The translations under genes and the position numbers were made by a program. Source: Hyalangium gracile (lineage in GTDB: Bacteria > Myxococcota > Myxococcia > Myxococcales > Myxococcaceae). Taken from it: a stretch of 64,000 bases of DNA. The stretch lies in contig NZ_JAHXBG010000013.1 of assembly GCF_020103725.1 (NCBI RefSeq), forward strand, positions 244,237-308,236, in the 5' to 3' direction. The notes beneath the pieces are model-generated. The model was not told where the DNA came from. It worked only from the letters and a program-made list of their open reading frames with translations, and made no database searches. Positions 1 to 9,320 of this stretch are shown here, piece by piece (the first letter of the stretch is position 1; every line of letters begins with the position of its first letter).

Positions 1-1459
1 CCCAGTCGAACCGGTAGCCCATCTGATCGCTGTACGGCCAGCAGGGGCGCATCCGCGCGCTGTAGGCCGTGCTGGTGCCCACCGTGGTGGACGCCGGGCC
101 GCTCGTCATCGGACGCAGCGCGCTCGAGCCGATCAGATCCCAGAACTTGATGTGGCGCCGCGGGGTGCTCCACAGGTTGTTCCACTGCGTCGGCGAGTTG
201 CCGAAGGCCCGCGCCTCGCCCGTCAGGTAGAGCTGCCAGTCCAGATCGAAGGTGAGGGCGCTGACCGTCTCGTTGGCGCCGTTCTGATCCGCGTCGCCGC
301 AGGCGTTGCCGTAGTAGCCCCACAAGTCACCGCGCAGGTAGGGACGCACGCCGATCTGCGCGTAGGCCAGCCACTCGTCATAGAGGTAGGCGCGCACCGC
401 CACCTGGACCCAGACGTTGGGGTACACGCGGCCCGAGACGCTGCCGGTGAGCGTGTTCTGCGTGTTGCCGCCCAGGTTGTAGCTGGAGCTGCCCGAGCAC
501 CCGCTGAGCGTGCACGTGTAGTTGAAGGAGCCCGTCGCCGTTTGCGAGCCGTTGTAGGTGAGGTTGCCCGTCACCGAGGCCTGCACGTCCATGCCCAGGT
601 TGATGGGCAGGTTGAAGCCGATGTACACCGGCACCGGCCCGATCCAGAAGGACAGCGAGCCCAGGCTCGGCTTGGCGATCTGCGTCTGCCAGGCCCAGTT
701 GTAGCTGAGGTTGCCGTTGACGTTGGCGCCGTACGCCACGCTCGCGTTGCCCCACACGTGGGCGTGGTTGAACTTCGCGCCGTACGGCACGCACCACCAC
801 AGCACCTTCTTGCGCTTGATGGCGAACTGCACCTCGCCCGTGGCCGAGCCCGACAGGTTGCCCGAGGCCGACAGGCTGCCCGAGAAGCCACCGCCGAGGT
901 TGCCGGACCAGTTGAGCGGCGTGTTGATGTTCAGCGACTTGGAGCGGGTGTGGATCTGATCCGAGCACGAGCCGAACTGGGTGTAGCCGTTGCGCTCGAT
1001 GCCGCTCGACTTCTCATCGGGCGGAACCTCGTCGGCCGGCTGGGCCAGCTCCTTCAGGGCCGGCGTCAGGAAGCCCTGCTTCTCGGAGATGTCGATCTCC
1101 TCGAGGATGCGCTGGTTGAGGGTGAAGACGTCCGTCTCCTCCCTCGCGTCCGCGATCAGCTCCTCCCTCACGCCGCCGGCCAGCGGCGCCTCGTAGAGGC
1201 CCTTCGGCGTGAGCGTGAAGACCTTCTCCTCGTAGGGCTGGTACGTCTTGGTCCGCTCGTCCAGCGCCGTGCCCTTGATGTGCTTGAGCTGCCAGCCGTT
1301 GCCCTCCTCGAGGATGACCTCCTCGTACTTGGGCTCCTCCTCGGGGGGCGGCTCCTGCTGGGCCATGGCGCTGCCGCTCAGCAGCGCCACCGAGGCCAGC
1401 GCCGGCGTCAGCACGCCGCGCAGGAACTTCATGGTGAAGGGATGCTTCAGCTTTTTCAT
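1..1459 (-). CDS. Secreted protein of unknown function, C-terminus beyond the window
   Basis: This reading frame stays open to the left edge, so the protein is at least 486 residues and lacks its C-terminus here. The start MKKLKHPF has GGAG a few bases upstream; an in-frame ATG 27 bases downstream is a weaker alternative. Residues 1-33 form a signal peptide (basic start, hydrophobic stretch, GSAMA cleavage-like site). An acidic Pro/Glu segment (QEPPPEEEPKYEE) follows, then a region rich in Gly, Ser, Asn and aromatic residues that alternates like beta-strands. I do not recognise a named domain. It is divergent from the methyltransferase gene, with about 250 bases between them. An extracellular or outer-membrane location is inferred. 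Confidence 0.8.
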   Translation of the reverse strand, partial: MKKLKHPFTMKFLRGVLTPALASVALLSGSAMAQQEPPPEEEPKYEEVILEEGNGWQLKHIKGTALDERTKTYQPYEEKVFTLTPKGLYEAPLAGGVREELIADAREETDVFTLNQRILEEIDISEKQGFLTPALKELAQPADEVPPDEKSSGIERNGYTQFGSCSDQIHTRSKSLNINTPLNWSGNLGGGFSGSLSASGNLSGSATGEVQFAIKRKKVLWWCVPYGAKFNHAHVWGNASVAYGANVNGNLSYNWAWQTQIAKPSLGSLSFWIGPVPVYIGFNLPINLGMDVQASVTGNLTYNGSQTATGSFNYTCTLSGCSGSSSYNLGGNTQNTLTGSVSGRVYPNVWVQVAVRAYLYDEWLAYAQIGVRPYLRGDLWGYYGNACGDADQNGANETVSALTFDLDWQLYLTGEARAFGNSPTQWNNLWSTPRRHIKFWDLIGSSALRPMTSGPASTTVGTSTAYSARMRPCWPYSDQMGYRFDW

Positions 1460-1708
1460 GTGAGGCTCCACGGTGTCCATGACCGGGGGAAATCCCCCGG
1501 TGTTGGGGTCGTCATCGACACGCGACACCGTGGTGCACGGCGCGGGCCAGGGAGCTGACAGGAGCGCTTCCCTCGGAAGCGGGGGTAGAGCAGTAACTCG
1601 CGGAGTCACAGCCAGCGCCGGCCTGTGGCTTCCCGGGCTACTCGGCGGCGGAGCGGCCTGCGCCGTCACCTCTTCCCAGGGCGCGCCCGTGTCGATAGAG
1701 GGAGCCGG

Positions 1709-2581
1709 ATGGCACTTCCGAACGGGGAGCCCGGGCCCGACACTTCTCCGCGCGACGGCGACTTCGAGCTGGTGACGCTGCGCAACGGCGCGCGCGCCGT
1801 GCGGCACCTGGGGCACGGCGAGGTGATGCACCCGAGCGTGGGCCCCTGGCAGGAGGCGCTGCGCCTCTATGTGGAGCAGCCGCGCCTGGCCGAGCGCCTG
1901 CGCCAGCCGGGCCCGCCGCTCGTCCTGCTCGACGTGGGGCTGGGCGCCGCGACCAACGCCGTGGCCGCGCTCTCGTGCGCGCGCGAGCTGGGGGCCGAGC
2001 GCCGCCGGCCGCTCGAAGTCGTCAGCCTGGAGGTGGAGCTCGCGCCGCTGCGGCTCGCCCTGGCGGACGCTTCGGGTTTCCCCTTCCTCCAGCCCTTCCG
2101 CGAGGCCGCCGAGGCGCTCATGCGCGACGGGGTGTGGGAGGCGGAGGGGCTGCGCTGGCGGCTGCGCCTGGGCAACGCGCTGGCCCACCTGAAGGAGCCA
2201 CTGCCCCCGGTGGACTTCGTCTACTTTGATCCCTTCTCGCCCGCCTCCAACCCGGAGATGTGGACCGAAGGGGTGCTCTCACAGGTGCGCGCCCACTGCC
2301 GCCAGGAGGGGGAGGGCGCCCTGCTGATGACGTACAGCGCGGCCACGCCCACCCGGGTGACGCTGCTGCTGGCGGGCTTCTATGTGGGAGCAGGGGTGTC
2401 CACCGGCACCAAGGGTGAGACGACGGTGGCGGCCACCCGCCTGGAAGCCCTGCAGGCCCCGCTGGGGGCCCGGTGGCTGGAGCGGTGGCGCCGCTCCTCC
2501 TCCAGGGCCCCACATGGGGCCGAGCTCACGCCCGAGGTCGAGGCGCGGCTGCTTGCCCATCCGCAGTGGCGCCCGGGGTGA
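1709..2581 (+). CDS. MnmC-like SAM-dependent methyltransferase (DUF752-type)
   Basis: The 290-residue protein resembles the methyltransferase half of the tRNA-modification enzyme MnmC, found alone in many bacteria. A SAM-binding glycine motif (DVGLGAATNA) lies near residue 74, and the family's acidic motif (FDPFSPASNPEMW) near residue 172. The start MALPNGEPG was chosen because GAGGGAG precedes it; the frame extends 28 codons further upstream without a better ribosome site. The fused FAD oxidoreductase domain of full-length MnmC is absent, so either a stand-alone tRNA role or another substrate is possible. Its 3' end overlaps the convergent DUF2378 gene by 56 bases. Confidence 0.82.
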   Translation: MALPNGEPGPDTSPRDGDFELVTLRNGARAVRHLGHGEVMHPSVGPWQEALRLYVEQPRLAERLRQPGPPLVLLDVGLGAATNAVAALSCARELGAERRRPLEVVSLEVELAPLRLALADASGFPFLQPFREAAEALMRDGVWEAEGLRWRLRLGNALAHLKEPLPPVDFVYFDPFSPASNPEMWTEGVLSQVRAHCRQEGEGALLMTYSAATPTRVTLLLAGFYVGAGVSTGTKGETTVAATRLEALQAPLGARWLERWRRSSSRAPHGAELTPEVEARLLAHPQWRPG

Positions 2582-3149
2582 GCGTCTCCACGGCGGGGGC
2601 CTCGGACCAGCGGATGTGGAAGGTGCAGCAGGTGCCGTCGAAGCCCTCGGGGATGGCCACCACGCGCCAGCCCCCGGCCAGCTCCACCGCCCGCGACAGC
2701 AGGCCCGCGGCGAACGTGGGCTGATCCGCCATCACGTCATTCATCCACAGCTCCACCGAGGTGGGGCCACGCTCCACCACGCGCACCTCGCTGAAGTTGT
2801 TGCCCGCGCGGAAGCCGTGGGCGGCGCGCAGCAGCATCCTCCGGGGGCCCGCCAGCCGGGCCATGCCCAGCAGCGCCTTGCCGAAGAAGGTGCCGAACCA
2901 CGCGTCCATGAAGCGCCCGCCCAGCGAGTAGTAGGCGGCCTCGGCGGGGACTCCCCCGTAGATGTGCGCCGCGGCGGTCCGCAGGAACGTCCTCCACTGC
3001 TCCAGCGTGTAGGACCGCTCCAGCTTCCGGTCCAGGTCCAGGCCCACCTTCTTGAAGGCCTCTCGGGAAGCCGGCGTCAGGCGGTTCTCGAAGGCACGGA
3101 CGAACAGCGCTTCGACGGTCTGTGCGTGAACGAGCTTCTCTGGCGTCAT
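2526..3149 (-). CDS. DUF2378 (TIGR02265) myxobacterial protein
   Basis: This 207-residue cytoplasmic protein matches the Myxococcales-restricted DUF2378 family. It has the typical opening (EKLVHAQTVEALFVRA), the central FFGKALLGMARLAGPRR segment and the ELWMND motif near residue 130. The family is multi-copy in these genomes and has no established biochemical function. There is no signal peptide or membrane segment. The last 18 or so residues are Ala/Pro-rich and lie antisense to the end of the methyltransferase gene, so the extreme C-terminus is probably not conserved. Confidence 0.85.
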   Translation of the reverse strand: MTPEKLVHAQTVEALFVRAFENRLTPASREAFKKVGLDLDRKLERSYTLEQWRTFLRTAAAHIYGGVPAEAAYYSLGGRFMDAWFGTFFGKALLGMARLAGPRRMLLRAAHGFRAGNNFSEVRVVERGPTSVELWMNDVMADQPTFAAGLLSRAVELAGGWRVVAIPEGFDGTCCTFHIRWSEAPAVETLTPGATADGQAAAPRPRA

Positions 3150-3444
3150 GGCAGCACACCCTACTCGACCGGGCGGAGAGTTGCTCGGTCGTTGGTGAAA
3201 GAATGTTCAGTGTGACGATGCTCTCGGTGCGGCTCGGCAGCGACGGGAAGCACCAGGAGTGAACCCAAGTCCTCCTTAGTGCGAAAAGCAGTGAAGTCAG
3301 GGGCGGGTTGGATTCTACCTCCCGGCAAATATTCCGCTACGGGCACATCCTCCTACAGTCTGCCAGTGGACCGAGCGGGAAGGCACTTCGGGCTTTCCAG
3401 GGAGGGTCGGGAAGGGGGCGCGGTGGCAGGATGGAGCCTTCCCC

Positions 3445-5316
3445 ATGGCCCAGCCAGCACTCCGCCTCGAGCCCGAGCCCGAGGACGCCACCTCCGTGCC
3501 GCCCTCGCGGATGCTGCTGCGCGTCCCCGGCGACACTCCCGAGGCGGCGGACACCTTCTGGCTGCGCCAGGTGTACCGGGGGGATCGGCTGCCGCAGCTC
3601 ACCCTGCGCGCGGTGCTGCTGGGCAGCGCCGTCGGTGTCGTCACCTGTGCCACCAACCTGTATGCCGGGCTGAAGGTGGGCCTGCAGTTCGGCGTGGCCG
3701 TCACCGCCGTGCTGCTGGCGCAGATGACCCATGGGCTGCTGCGCCGGCTCTCGCCCGGGCTCGGCGGGGCGCCCCTGTCACCGCTGGAGGCGTGTTGCTC
3801 ACAGGCGGTGGCCTCCGCGGCGGGCTATGCCACCGGGGGCGCGCTGGTGTCCGTCCAGGGGGCGTACCTCATCACCCAGGGCCACCACCCGCCCGGGTGG
3901 ACGCTGCTGGCGTGGACGTTCCTGCTGTCCGCGCTGGGCGTCCTCTTCGCCGTGCCGCTCAAGCGGCAGCTGGTGGATCGCGAGCAGCTCCCCTTCGCCA
4001 CCGGCACCGCCGCCGCCGTCACCGTGCATGCGCTCAACGGCACGGGGGCCGAGGCCGCTGCCCGGCTGCGGGCGCTGGGGCTGGGGGGGCTGGTGGCGGG
4101 GGTTATCACCGCCGGGCGCGAGGCGCTGGGCCGCATCCCCGCCGCGTGGCCTCTCCCCGGCTCGCTGGGCGGGGTGCCTCTGGAGAAGCTGGGCTTTGCC
4201 CTGGAGACGAGCCTGCTGCCCGTGGGGGCCGGGGCGCTCCTGGGGCTGCGCACCACCGCCTCCATGCTGCTGGGCGCGGGGGTGTTCCATGGGCTGGTGG
4301 CGCCGAGGTTGATCTCGGCCGGCCACATCTCCGCCGAGGGGGGAGTGGGTGCGCTCCTCACCTGGGGGCTCTGGCCGGGCGCCGCCGCGCTCACCACCGC
4401 GTCGCTGCTGCGCTTCGCCCTCCAGGGCCGGACGCTGGCGCGCGCGCTGCGAGGGTGGGGGGCCGCGCGGAACCGGCCGCCGCATCCGGTGGACGCGCTC
4501 CAGGTGCCGCGGGGCTGGCTGCTCGCCGGGATGGCGGTGCTCACCCCCGCCACCGTGGCCGTGGCGCATGTGGGCTTTGGCATCCCCGTGCTCCACGCCA
4601 CGCTCGCCGTGGGGCTGTCCTTCATCCTGTGCCTGATGGCCTGTCGCGTCACCGGCGAGACGGATGCCACGCCCGTGGGGCCGCTGGGGCAGGTGACGCA
4701 GCTCACCTATGGCGTGCTGCTGCCGCGCAACGTGGAGGCCAACCTCGTGACGGCCGGCATCACCGTCAACGCGGCCTCCTCCGCGGCGGACCTCTTGAGC
4801 GATCTCAAGACGGGGCACCTGCTGGGCGCCCACCCGCGGCGCCAGTTCCTCGCGCAGCTGCTGGGGACGGCCGTGGGCGCCCTGGCCGTCGTGCCCCTGT
4901 TCTACCTGCTGGTGCCGGACCGCTCCGCGCTGGGCGGAGAGCGCTTCCCAGCCCCCGCGGCCTTCACCACCGCGAGCGTCGCCGAGGTGCTCGCCTCGGG
5001 CCTGGAGGGGCTCTCGCCCGCCATTCGAGCCGCGGTGGCCTGGGCGGCGCTCGCCGCGGCCGTGCTCACCCTCGCCGAGCACCTGCTGCCCGAGCGGCTG
5101 CGGCGCTGGGCTCCCTCGCCGCTGGGGGTGGGGCTGGCGTGTCTGCTGCCGGCGTCCACCTCCATGGGCCTCTTCATCGGAGGGCTGGCGATGGCGGTGA
5201 CGCAGCGCGTGCGTCCCGCCTCCGTGGAGGGCCGGGTGCTACCTCTGTCCGCGGGGCTCATCGCGGGCGAAGGGCTCGTTGGAGTCGTCATCGCCGCACT
5301 GGGATCAGTCTGGTAG
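3445..5316 (+). CDS. OPT-family (oligopeptide transporter/YSL-like) membrane transporter
   Basis: The 623-residue polytopic membrane protein has many hydrophobic helices and the OPT signature near residue 70 (NLYAGLKVGLQFGVAVTA). Later segments such as PLGQVTQLTYG and NAASSAADLLSDLKTGHLLG are also typical. OPT proteins import small peptides or metal-chelate complexes across the inner membrane by proton coupling; the substrate here cannot be told from sequence. GGATGGAG precedes the ATG. The large kinase gene begins 15 bases after the stop, so the two are probably cotranscribed. The 295 bases upstream of this gene hold no other gene I can support. Confidence 0.88.
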   Translation: MAQPALRLEPEPEDATSVPPSRMLLRVPGDTPEAADTFWLRQVYRGDRLPQLTLRAVLLGSAVGVVTCATNLYAGLKVGLQFGVAVTAVLLAQMTHGLLRRLSPGLGGAPLSPLEACCSQAVASAAGYATGGALVSVQGAYLITQGHHPPGWTLLAWTFLLSALGVLFAVPLKRQLVDREQLPFATGTAAAVTVHALNGTGAEAAARLRALGLGGLVAGVITAGREALGRIPAAWPLPGSLGGVPLEKLGFALETSLLPVGAGALLGLRTTASMLLGAGVFHGLVAPRLISAGHISAEGGVGALLTWGLWPGAAALTTASLLRFALQGRTLARALRGWGAARNRPPHPVDALQVPRGWLLAGMAVLTPATVAVAHVGFGIPVLHATLAVGLSFILCLMACRVTGETDATPVGPLGQVTQLTYGVLLPRNVEANLVTAGITVNAASSAADLLSDLKTGHLLGAHPRRQFLAQLLGTAVGALAVVPLFYLLVPDRSALGGERFPAPAAFTTASVAEVLASGLEGLSPAIRAAVAWAALAAAVLTLAEHLLPERLRRWAPSPLGVGLACLLPASTSMGLFIGGLAMAVTQRVRPASVEGRVLPLSAGLIAGEGLVGVVIAALGSVW

Positions 5317-5331
5317 CCTCGAAGGGAGCCC

Positions 5332-8300
5332 ATGCGTTGTCCGGTCTGCTACCGCCGTCTTGCTCCCGGCGCGGCGTGCCCCGTGCATGGCGAGCGCCCA
5401 CCGCCAGCCCCACCTCCCGAGCCGTTTCCGCTCCCGAGTGTGCCTGGCCTGCGTGCCGCCACCGAGCTGGGCAGCGGCGGCTTCTCGCACGTCTTCACCG
5501 CCTATCAGGCGGTGGATGGGCGCGAGGTGGCCCTCAAGGTCGGCCATGGCTCCCATCCCGAGCGCTTCGCCCGCGAGGCCGCCGCGCTGCGCCGGGTGGG
5601 CCCACCCACCGTGCCCGAGCTGTTCCAGCATGGCACGGCGGGCGGGCGGCCCTTCCTGGTGCTGGAGGCGCTGCATGGGCAGACGCTCGCCGCGTGGATG
5701 GCCACGCTGCCGGGGAAGGGTGCCGCCTCCGTGCCTCGGGTGCGAGAGCTGCTCGCCGGCCTGTGCGCGGCGGTGGAGCGCGTGCATGCCGCCGGAGTGG
5801 CCCACCGCGATCTGAAGCCCGAGAACATCTTCCTGCGCGAGGGCGGCGCGCTCAGCCTCCTCGACTTCGGGCTCGCGCGCTTCCCCGACACGCCGGGCGA
5901 GGAGGTGCCGGGCGAGGAGCCCGCCGAGCTCACTCGCGAGGGCCAGCGGCTGGGCACTCCCGTCTACATGGCGCCCGAGCAGTGTCTGGATGCTCGTGAG
6001 GCCGGGACGGCCGCGGACATCTATGCGATCGGTGTCCTGCTCTTCGAGCTGTTGACCGGGACGCCGCCCTTCACCGGGAGCGCGGACGAGGTGCGCCATG
6101 GGCATGTCAGCCTCCGCCCCCCGCGTGTCTCGGAGCGCGCCGAGCTGCCGTCGGCGCTCGACGAAGTGGTGCGGCGATGCCTGGACAAGGCCCCCGCTGG
6201 CCGCTTTGCCCGCGCCGCGGATGTGCTCGCCGCCTTCGAGGCCGCGTGCCACGTCACGGGGCCCATGGTCTCGGAGGTGGCTCCGAGTGCCTCCACGGCC
6301 GTGGCCTCGGGGGCGGGGGAGCGGCCCGTGGCGCTCCTGGGCGTCAGGACGCGAGCGCCCGTGGATGTGCTGCTCGCGGCGGTCGAGCCCCATGGGGGCA
6401 CGCTCGCGCGAGCACGGCCCGCGGGCTACCTCGTCGCCTTTCCCGAGTCCCTCTCCGCCGAGGCCAGCCTGCGAGCCGCCTCCCTCGCCGCGCGCAGGCT
6501 CGTCGAGGAGGGAGAGGCCGCGGCCGTCCTCCACCTCGCCGAGCTGCACGTGCGCCCCGGGGCCGCCACCACCCGCGTCGCCGGCACCGCCCTGGAGTCT
6601 CCCGAGCGCTGGTGGCCGCCGGAGCTCACGAAGGGGCAGGTGCTCGTCACTCCCGAGGCCTCGGCGGGCCTCGAAGCCCGCGCCACCCGCCCGGGGCCCG
6701 GCGGCGAGCGCCTGCTCGTCCTCGAGCGGGGCGCCGCGTCCTCCGCCTCCGAGGCTCCACCGCTGGTGGGGCGCGAGGCGCTGCTGGAGGAGCTGCGCGC
6801 GGAGGCGGCGCGGTGCCTCGCCGACGGCGTGCCGGGCCTCTGCGTCCTGACGGGCGAGGTGGGCCACGGGAAGACGCGGCTGCTGGAGTCCCTGGCCGCG
6901 CGCTGGGAGGCGGAGGGAGGCCTCCGGGTGCTCAGCTTCCGGGCCCTGCCTCCCGACAGCACCTCGCCGGACATGCTGCTCCAGTCCTTGAGGAGCGCCG
7001 CTGCGCTCGAGCGCGACGCTCGCCCCGCGGCTCCCTCGGCCTCCTCGGGGGCCCGGCGCCATGCCGACGCACGCGCCCTGGCCGAGGGGCTGCGCCAGCG
7101 CGCGCGGCAGGTGCCGCTGGTGCTGCTGCTGGACGATGCCCACCTGGCCGATCCCACCAGCCTGGACCTGCTGGAGATGGCGACCCTGGCCGGCGCCCAG
7201 GCGCCCCTGTGGATCTGCGTGGCCGGACGCCCCTCGCTGCTGGGCCTGCGCCCTCACTTCGGCGAGCGCAGCGCCCGGGTGTCCCGCCACGCCCTGCCGC
7301 CCCTGTCTCCCGAGGCCAGCCGGGCCCTGCTCTTCTCCCTGCTGCACCCGGTGGAGCTCGTCCCCGAGCCCGTCCTCGCGCGCCTGGAGCAGCTCGCGCA
7401 GGGCGTGCCGCTGTCGCTGGTGGAGCTGACGGGAGCGCTGCGGGCCGCGGGGGCGCTGCGCGCCTCTCCCGGCGGAGGGTGGTACCTGGCCCCGGATGCG
7501 CTGCTGGACGTCTCGGTCACGCCGCTCTTCGAGCGCCTGGCCGCGCGCGCCCTCGCCGAGCTTCCCGAGGTGCATCAGGTGCTGGCGCAGCTGTGCGCGG
7601 TGCTGGGCAACGAGGTGGACGTGGCTCGGGTGGACGCGGCGCTGCGGCACCTGGAAGCGCGGGAGGAAGTGGAGCGGGTGGCCTTGTGGGACGCGGGGGC
7701 GGGGCTGGCGCGCCTGGTCCGCGCGGGGCTCATGCGCCAGACGGAGCGGGGCCGCTTCGCCTTCCGGCACCCCTTGCTGCGCCACGCCCTGGAGGCGGCG
7801 CTGCCTGCCTCCACCCGCCGGGCCCTGCATGCCGCCGCCCTGCGCTCGCTCGAGGGCGAGGGGCCCTCCGAGCGCCGCCGCCGAGCGCACCATGCCGCGG
7901 GCTGTGGTGCCCACCTGGATGCCGCCAGGGCCTTCCTCGCGCTGGCGGAGGAGGCTCGCGGCACCCACCTGCTGGTGGAGGCCGAGCAGTCCTATACGCG
8001 CGCCCTCTCGCTGCTGCCCGAGCCGCAGCGGGCCCTGCGCGCGCAGGCGCTGGCGGGCCGCGGGCGGGTGCGCCACCGGCTCCAGCTCTTCCGCGAGGGG
8101 CTGGCCGATCTGTCCGCCGCGCGCGCCCTGGCCGAGGCGCTGGGGGACGAGCCCCGCGTCGTGGATCTGCTGCTGGAGGAGGCCACCGCCCGCGACTGGA
8201 TGGAGGACGTGGAGGGCTCCTCGGCCTGCACGCGCGAGGCGATGGAGCGCATCGAGCGGCTGGATGATCCCCGCCTCTCGCTGCGCTGCACCCTGGCCCG

Positions 8301-9159
8301 AGGCCGGCTGCACGTCCGGCTGGGAGAGTGGGAGCCCGCCGCGCGCGTGCTCCGCTCCGCGGCCGAGGGAGCGGAGCTGGCCAGGGAGCACGAGACGCAC
8401 GTGGTGGCCCTGGCGATGCTGGGCTCGGCGTTGACGTTCCTGGACCGGACGGCCGAGGCCGCCGCGTGCTTCGAGGAGGCCCTGGCCCGCTGCGCGCAGG
8501 TGGGGGACGCCCTGCAACTGGCGGCCACCAGCACCGCCCGGGTGCTGCTGTGGCTCAAGCTGGGGGATGTGGCGCGCATGGAGGAGGACCTGCGCCGCGC
8601 CATCGCGCTGGGGCGCGAGCTGGGCCACGCCCAGGTGGAGCGCTGGTCCACCTTCAACCTCGCCGAGGTGCTGTACATGCAGGGCCGGCTGGAGGAGGCC
8701 CTGCCGCTGGCCCGCCGCGCGCACGAGCTGGGCGTGCGCTTCTTCCAGGAGCACCCGGTGCCCATGGACGCGCTGCTCATCGCCCGGATCGCCATGGCCC
8801 TGGGGGACACGGCGGAGGCGGCCCGGCAGCTGCGGTGGATCCAGGCCCGCTGCGCCCCCGAGTCCCTGCCCCCCACCGCCATCATGCGCAGGCTGGTGGA
8901 GCTGGCGGTGCGCGAGGCCGAGACGGGCGCCGCTCAAGGCGGCGAGGAGTGGCGCACCCTGGTGGCCGAGGCCGAGTCCTGCGCCTCGGCCGATGAGATG
9001 GCAGAGATCCTGCTCCAGGTGTCGCGTGGCGCGCTGCGTTCCGGGCGCGTGGGGGAAGCACGTGAGTGGCTCGCACGAGCGGAGCGCGCCGTGGAAGGAG
9101 CTCCCTTGTGGCGCGCGCGCCTACATCCCCTCCGACAGGCGCTCGAAGAGAGGGTGTAG
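5332..9159 (+). CDS. Ser/Thr protein kinase fused to degenerate cyclase-like, AAA ATPase and TPR regions
   Basis: This 1275-residue soluble signalling protein has several modules in order. Residues 3-19 form a short zinc-ribbon-like C-x2-C...C-x2-H motif. Residues 42-310 are a Hanks-type kinase domain with glycine loop GSGGFSHV, VALKV lysine, HRDLKPEN, DFG and MAPEQ. Residues about 330-470 resemble a class III nucleotide-cyclase homology domain without its catalytic residues. An AAA/STAND-type ATPase follows, with Walker A GEVGHGKT near 506 and Walker B LLLDDAH near 597. From about 860 to the end there are TPR-like helical repeats. No membrane segment is seen. The architecture suggests ATP-switched assembly coupled to phosphorylation (inference). 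Targets are unknown; the adjacent OPT transporter may be one. Confidence 0.9.
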   Translation: MRCPVCYRRLAPGAACPVHGERPPPAPPPEPFPLPSVPGLRAATELGSGGFSHVFTAYQAVDGREVALKVGHGSHPERFAREAAALRRVGPPTVPELFQHGTAGGRPFLVLEALHGQTLAAWMATLPGKGAASVPRVRELLAGLCAAVERVHAAGVAHRDLKPENIFLREGGALSLLDFGLARFPDTPGEEVPGEEPAELTREGQRLGTPVYMAPEQCLDAREAGTAADIYAIGVLLFELLTGTPPFTGSADEVRHGHVSLRPPRVSERAELPSALDEVVRRCLDKAPAGRFARAADVLAAFEAACHVTGPMVSEVAPSASTAVASGAGERPVALLGVRTRAPVDVLLAAVEPHGGTLARARPAGYLVAFPESLSAEASLRAASLAARRLVEEGEAAAVLHLAELHVRPGAATTRVAGTALESPERWWPPELTKGQVLVTPEASAGLEARATRPGPGGERLLVLERGAASSASEAPPLVGREALLEELRAEAARCLADGVPGLCVLTGEVGHGKTRLLESLAARWEAEGGLRVLSFRALPPDSTSPDMLLQSLRSAAALERDARPAAPSASSGARRHADARALAEGLRQRARQVPLVLLLDDAHLADPTSLDLLEMATLAGAQAPLWICVAGRPSLLGLRPHFGERSARVSRHALPPLSPEASRALLFSLLHPVELVPEPVLARLEQLAQGVPLSLVELTGALRAAGALRASPGGGWYLAPDALLDVSVTPLFERLAARALAELPEVHQVLAQLCAVLGNEVDVARVDAALRHLEAREEVERVALWDAGAGLARLVRAGLMRQTERGRFAFRHPLLRHALEAALPASTRRALHAAALRSLEGEGPSERRRRAHHAAGCGAHLDAARAFLALAEEARGTHLLVEAEQSYTRALSLLPEPQRALRAQALAGRGRVRHRLQLFREGLADLSAARALAEALGDEPRVVDLLLEEATARDWMEDVEGSSACTREAMERIERLDDPRLSLRCTLARGRLHVRLGEWEPAARVLRSAAEGAELAREHETHVVALAMLGSALTFLDRTAEAAACFEEALARCAQVGDALQLAATSTARVLLWLKLGDVARMEEDLRRAIALGRELGHAQVERWSTFNLAEVLYMQGRLEEALPLARRAHELGVRFFQEHPVPMDALLIARIAMALGDTAEAARQLRWIQARCAPESLPPTAIMRRLVELAVREAETGAAQGGEEWRTLVAEAESCASADEMAEILLQVSRGALRSGRVGEAREWLARAERAVEGAPLWRARLHPLRQALEERV

Positions 9160-9320
9160 CGCGGAGCGCTACTCGTGTGCCCGACGCTTGTAGCTCCCCG
9201 CGCTACAGCCCCCGGACCCCCAGCCTGCCGGCCCTCTGAGAGCCTCCGTTCGGAGGTTGGCGCGCTACGTGCTTTCCGAGCTTTGCAATGTTGGCTGAGC
9301 TTGAAACGGAGGAAGAGTTC

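Noticed and set aside
152..1558. 468-codon plus-strand frame over the left-edge secreted protein
   Set aside because: Val/Arg-rich shadow; the minus-strand frame has a signal peptide, a ribosome site and normal composition.
3279..5999. 906-codon open frame overlapping the OPT transporter in another frame
   Set aside because: Composition is Arg/Ala/Gly-rich and unlike any protein; the OPT signature is in the competing frame.
5305..8937. 1210-codon open frame antisense to the AAA kinase
   Set aside because: Very high GC leaves long open frames opposite real genes. The product is Gly/Arg/His-rich low-complexity sequence with no domain, whereas the sense strand holds a complete kinase.
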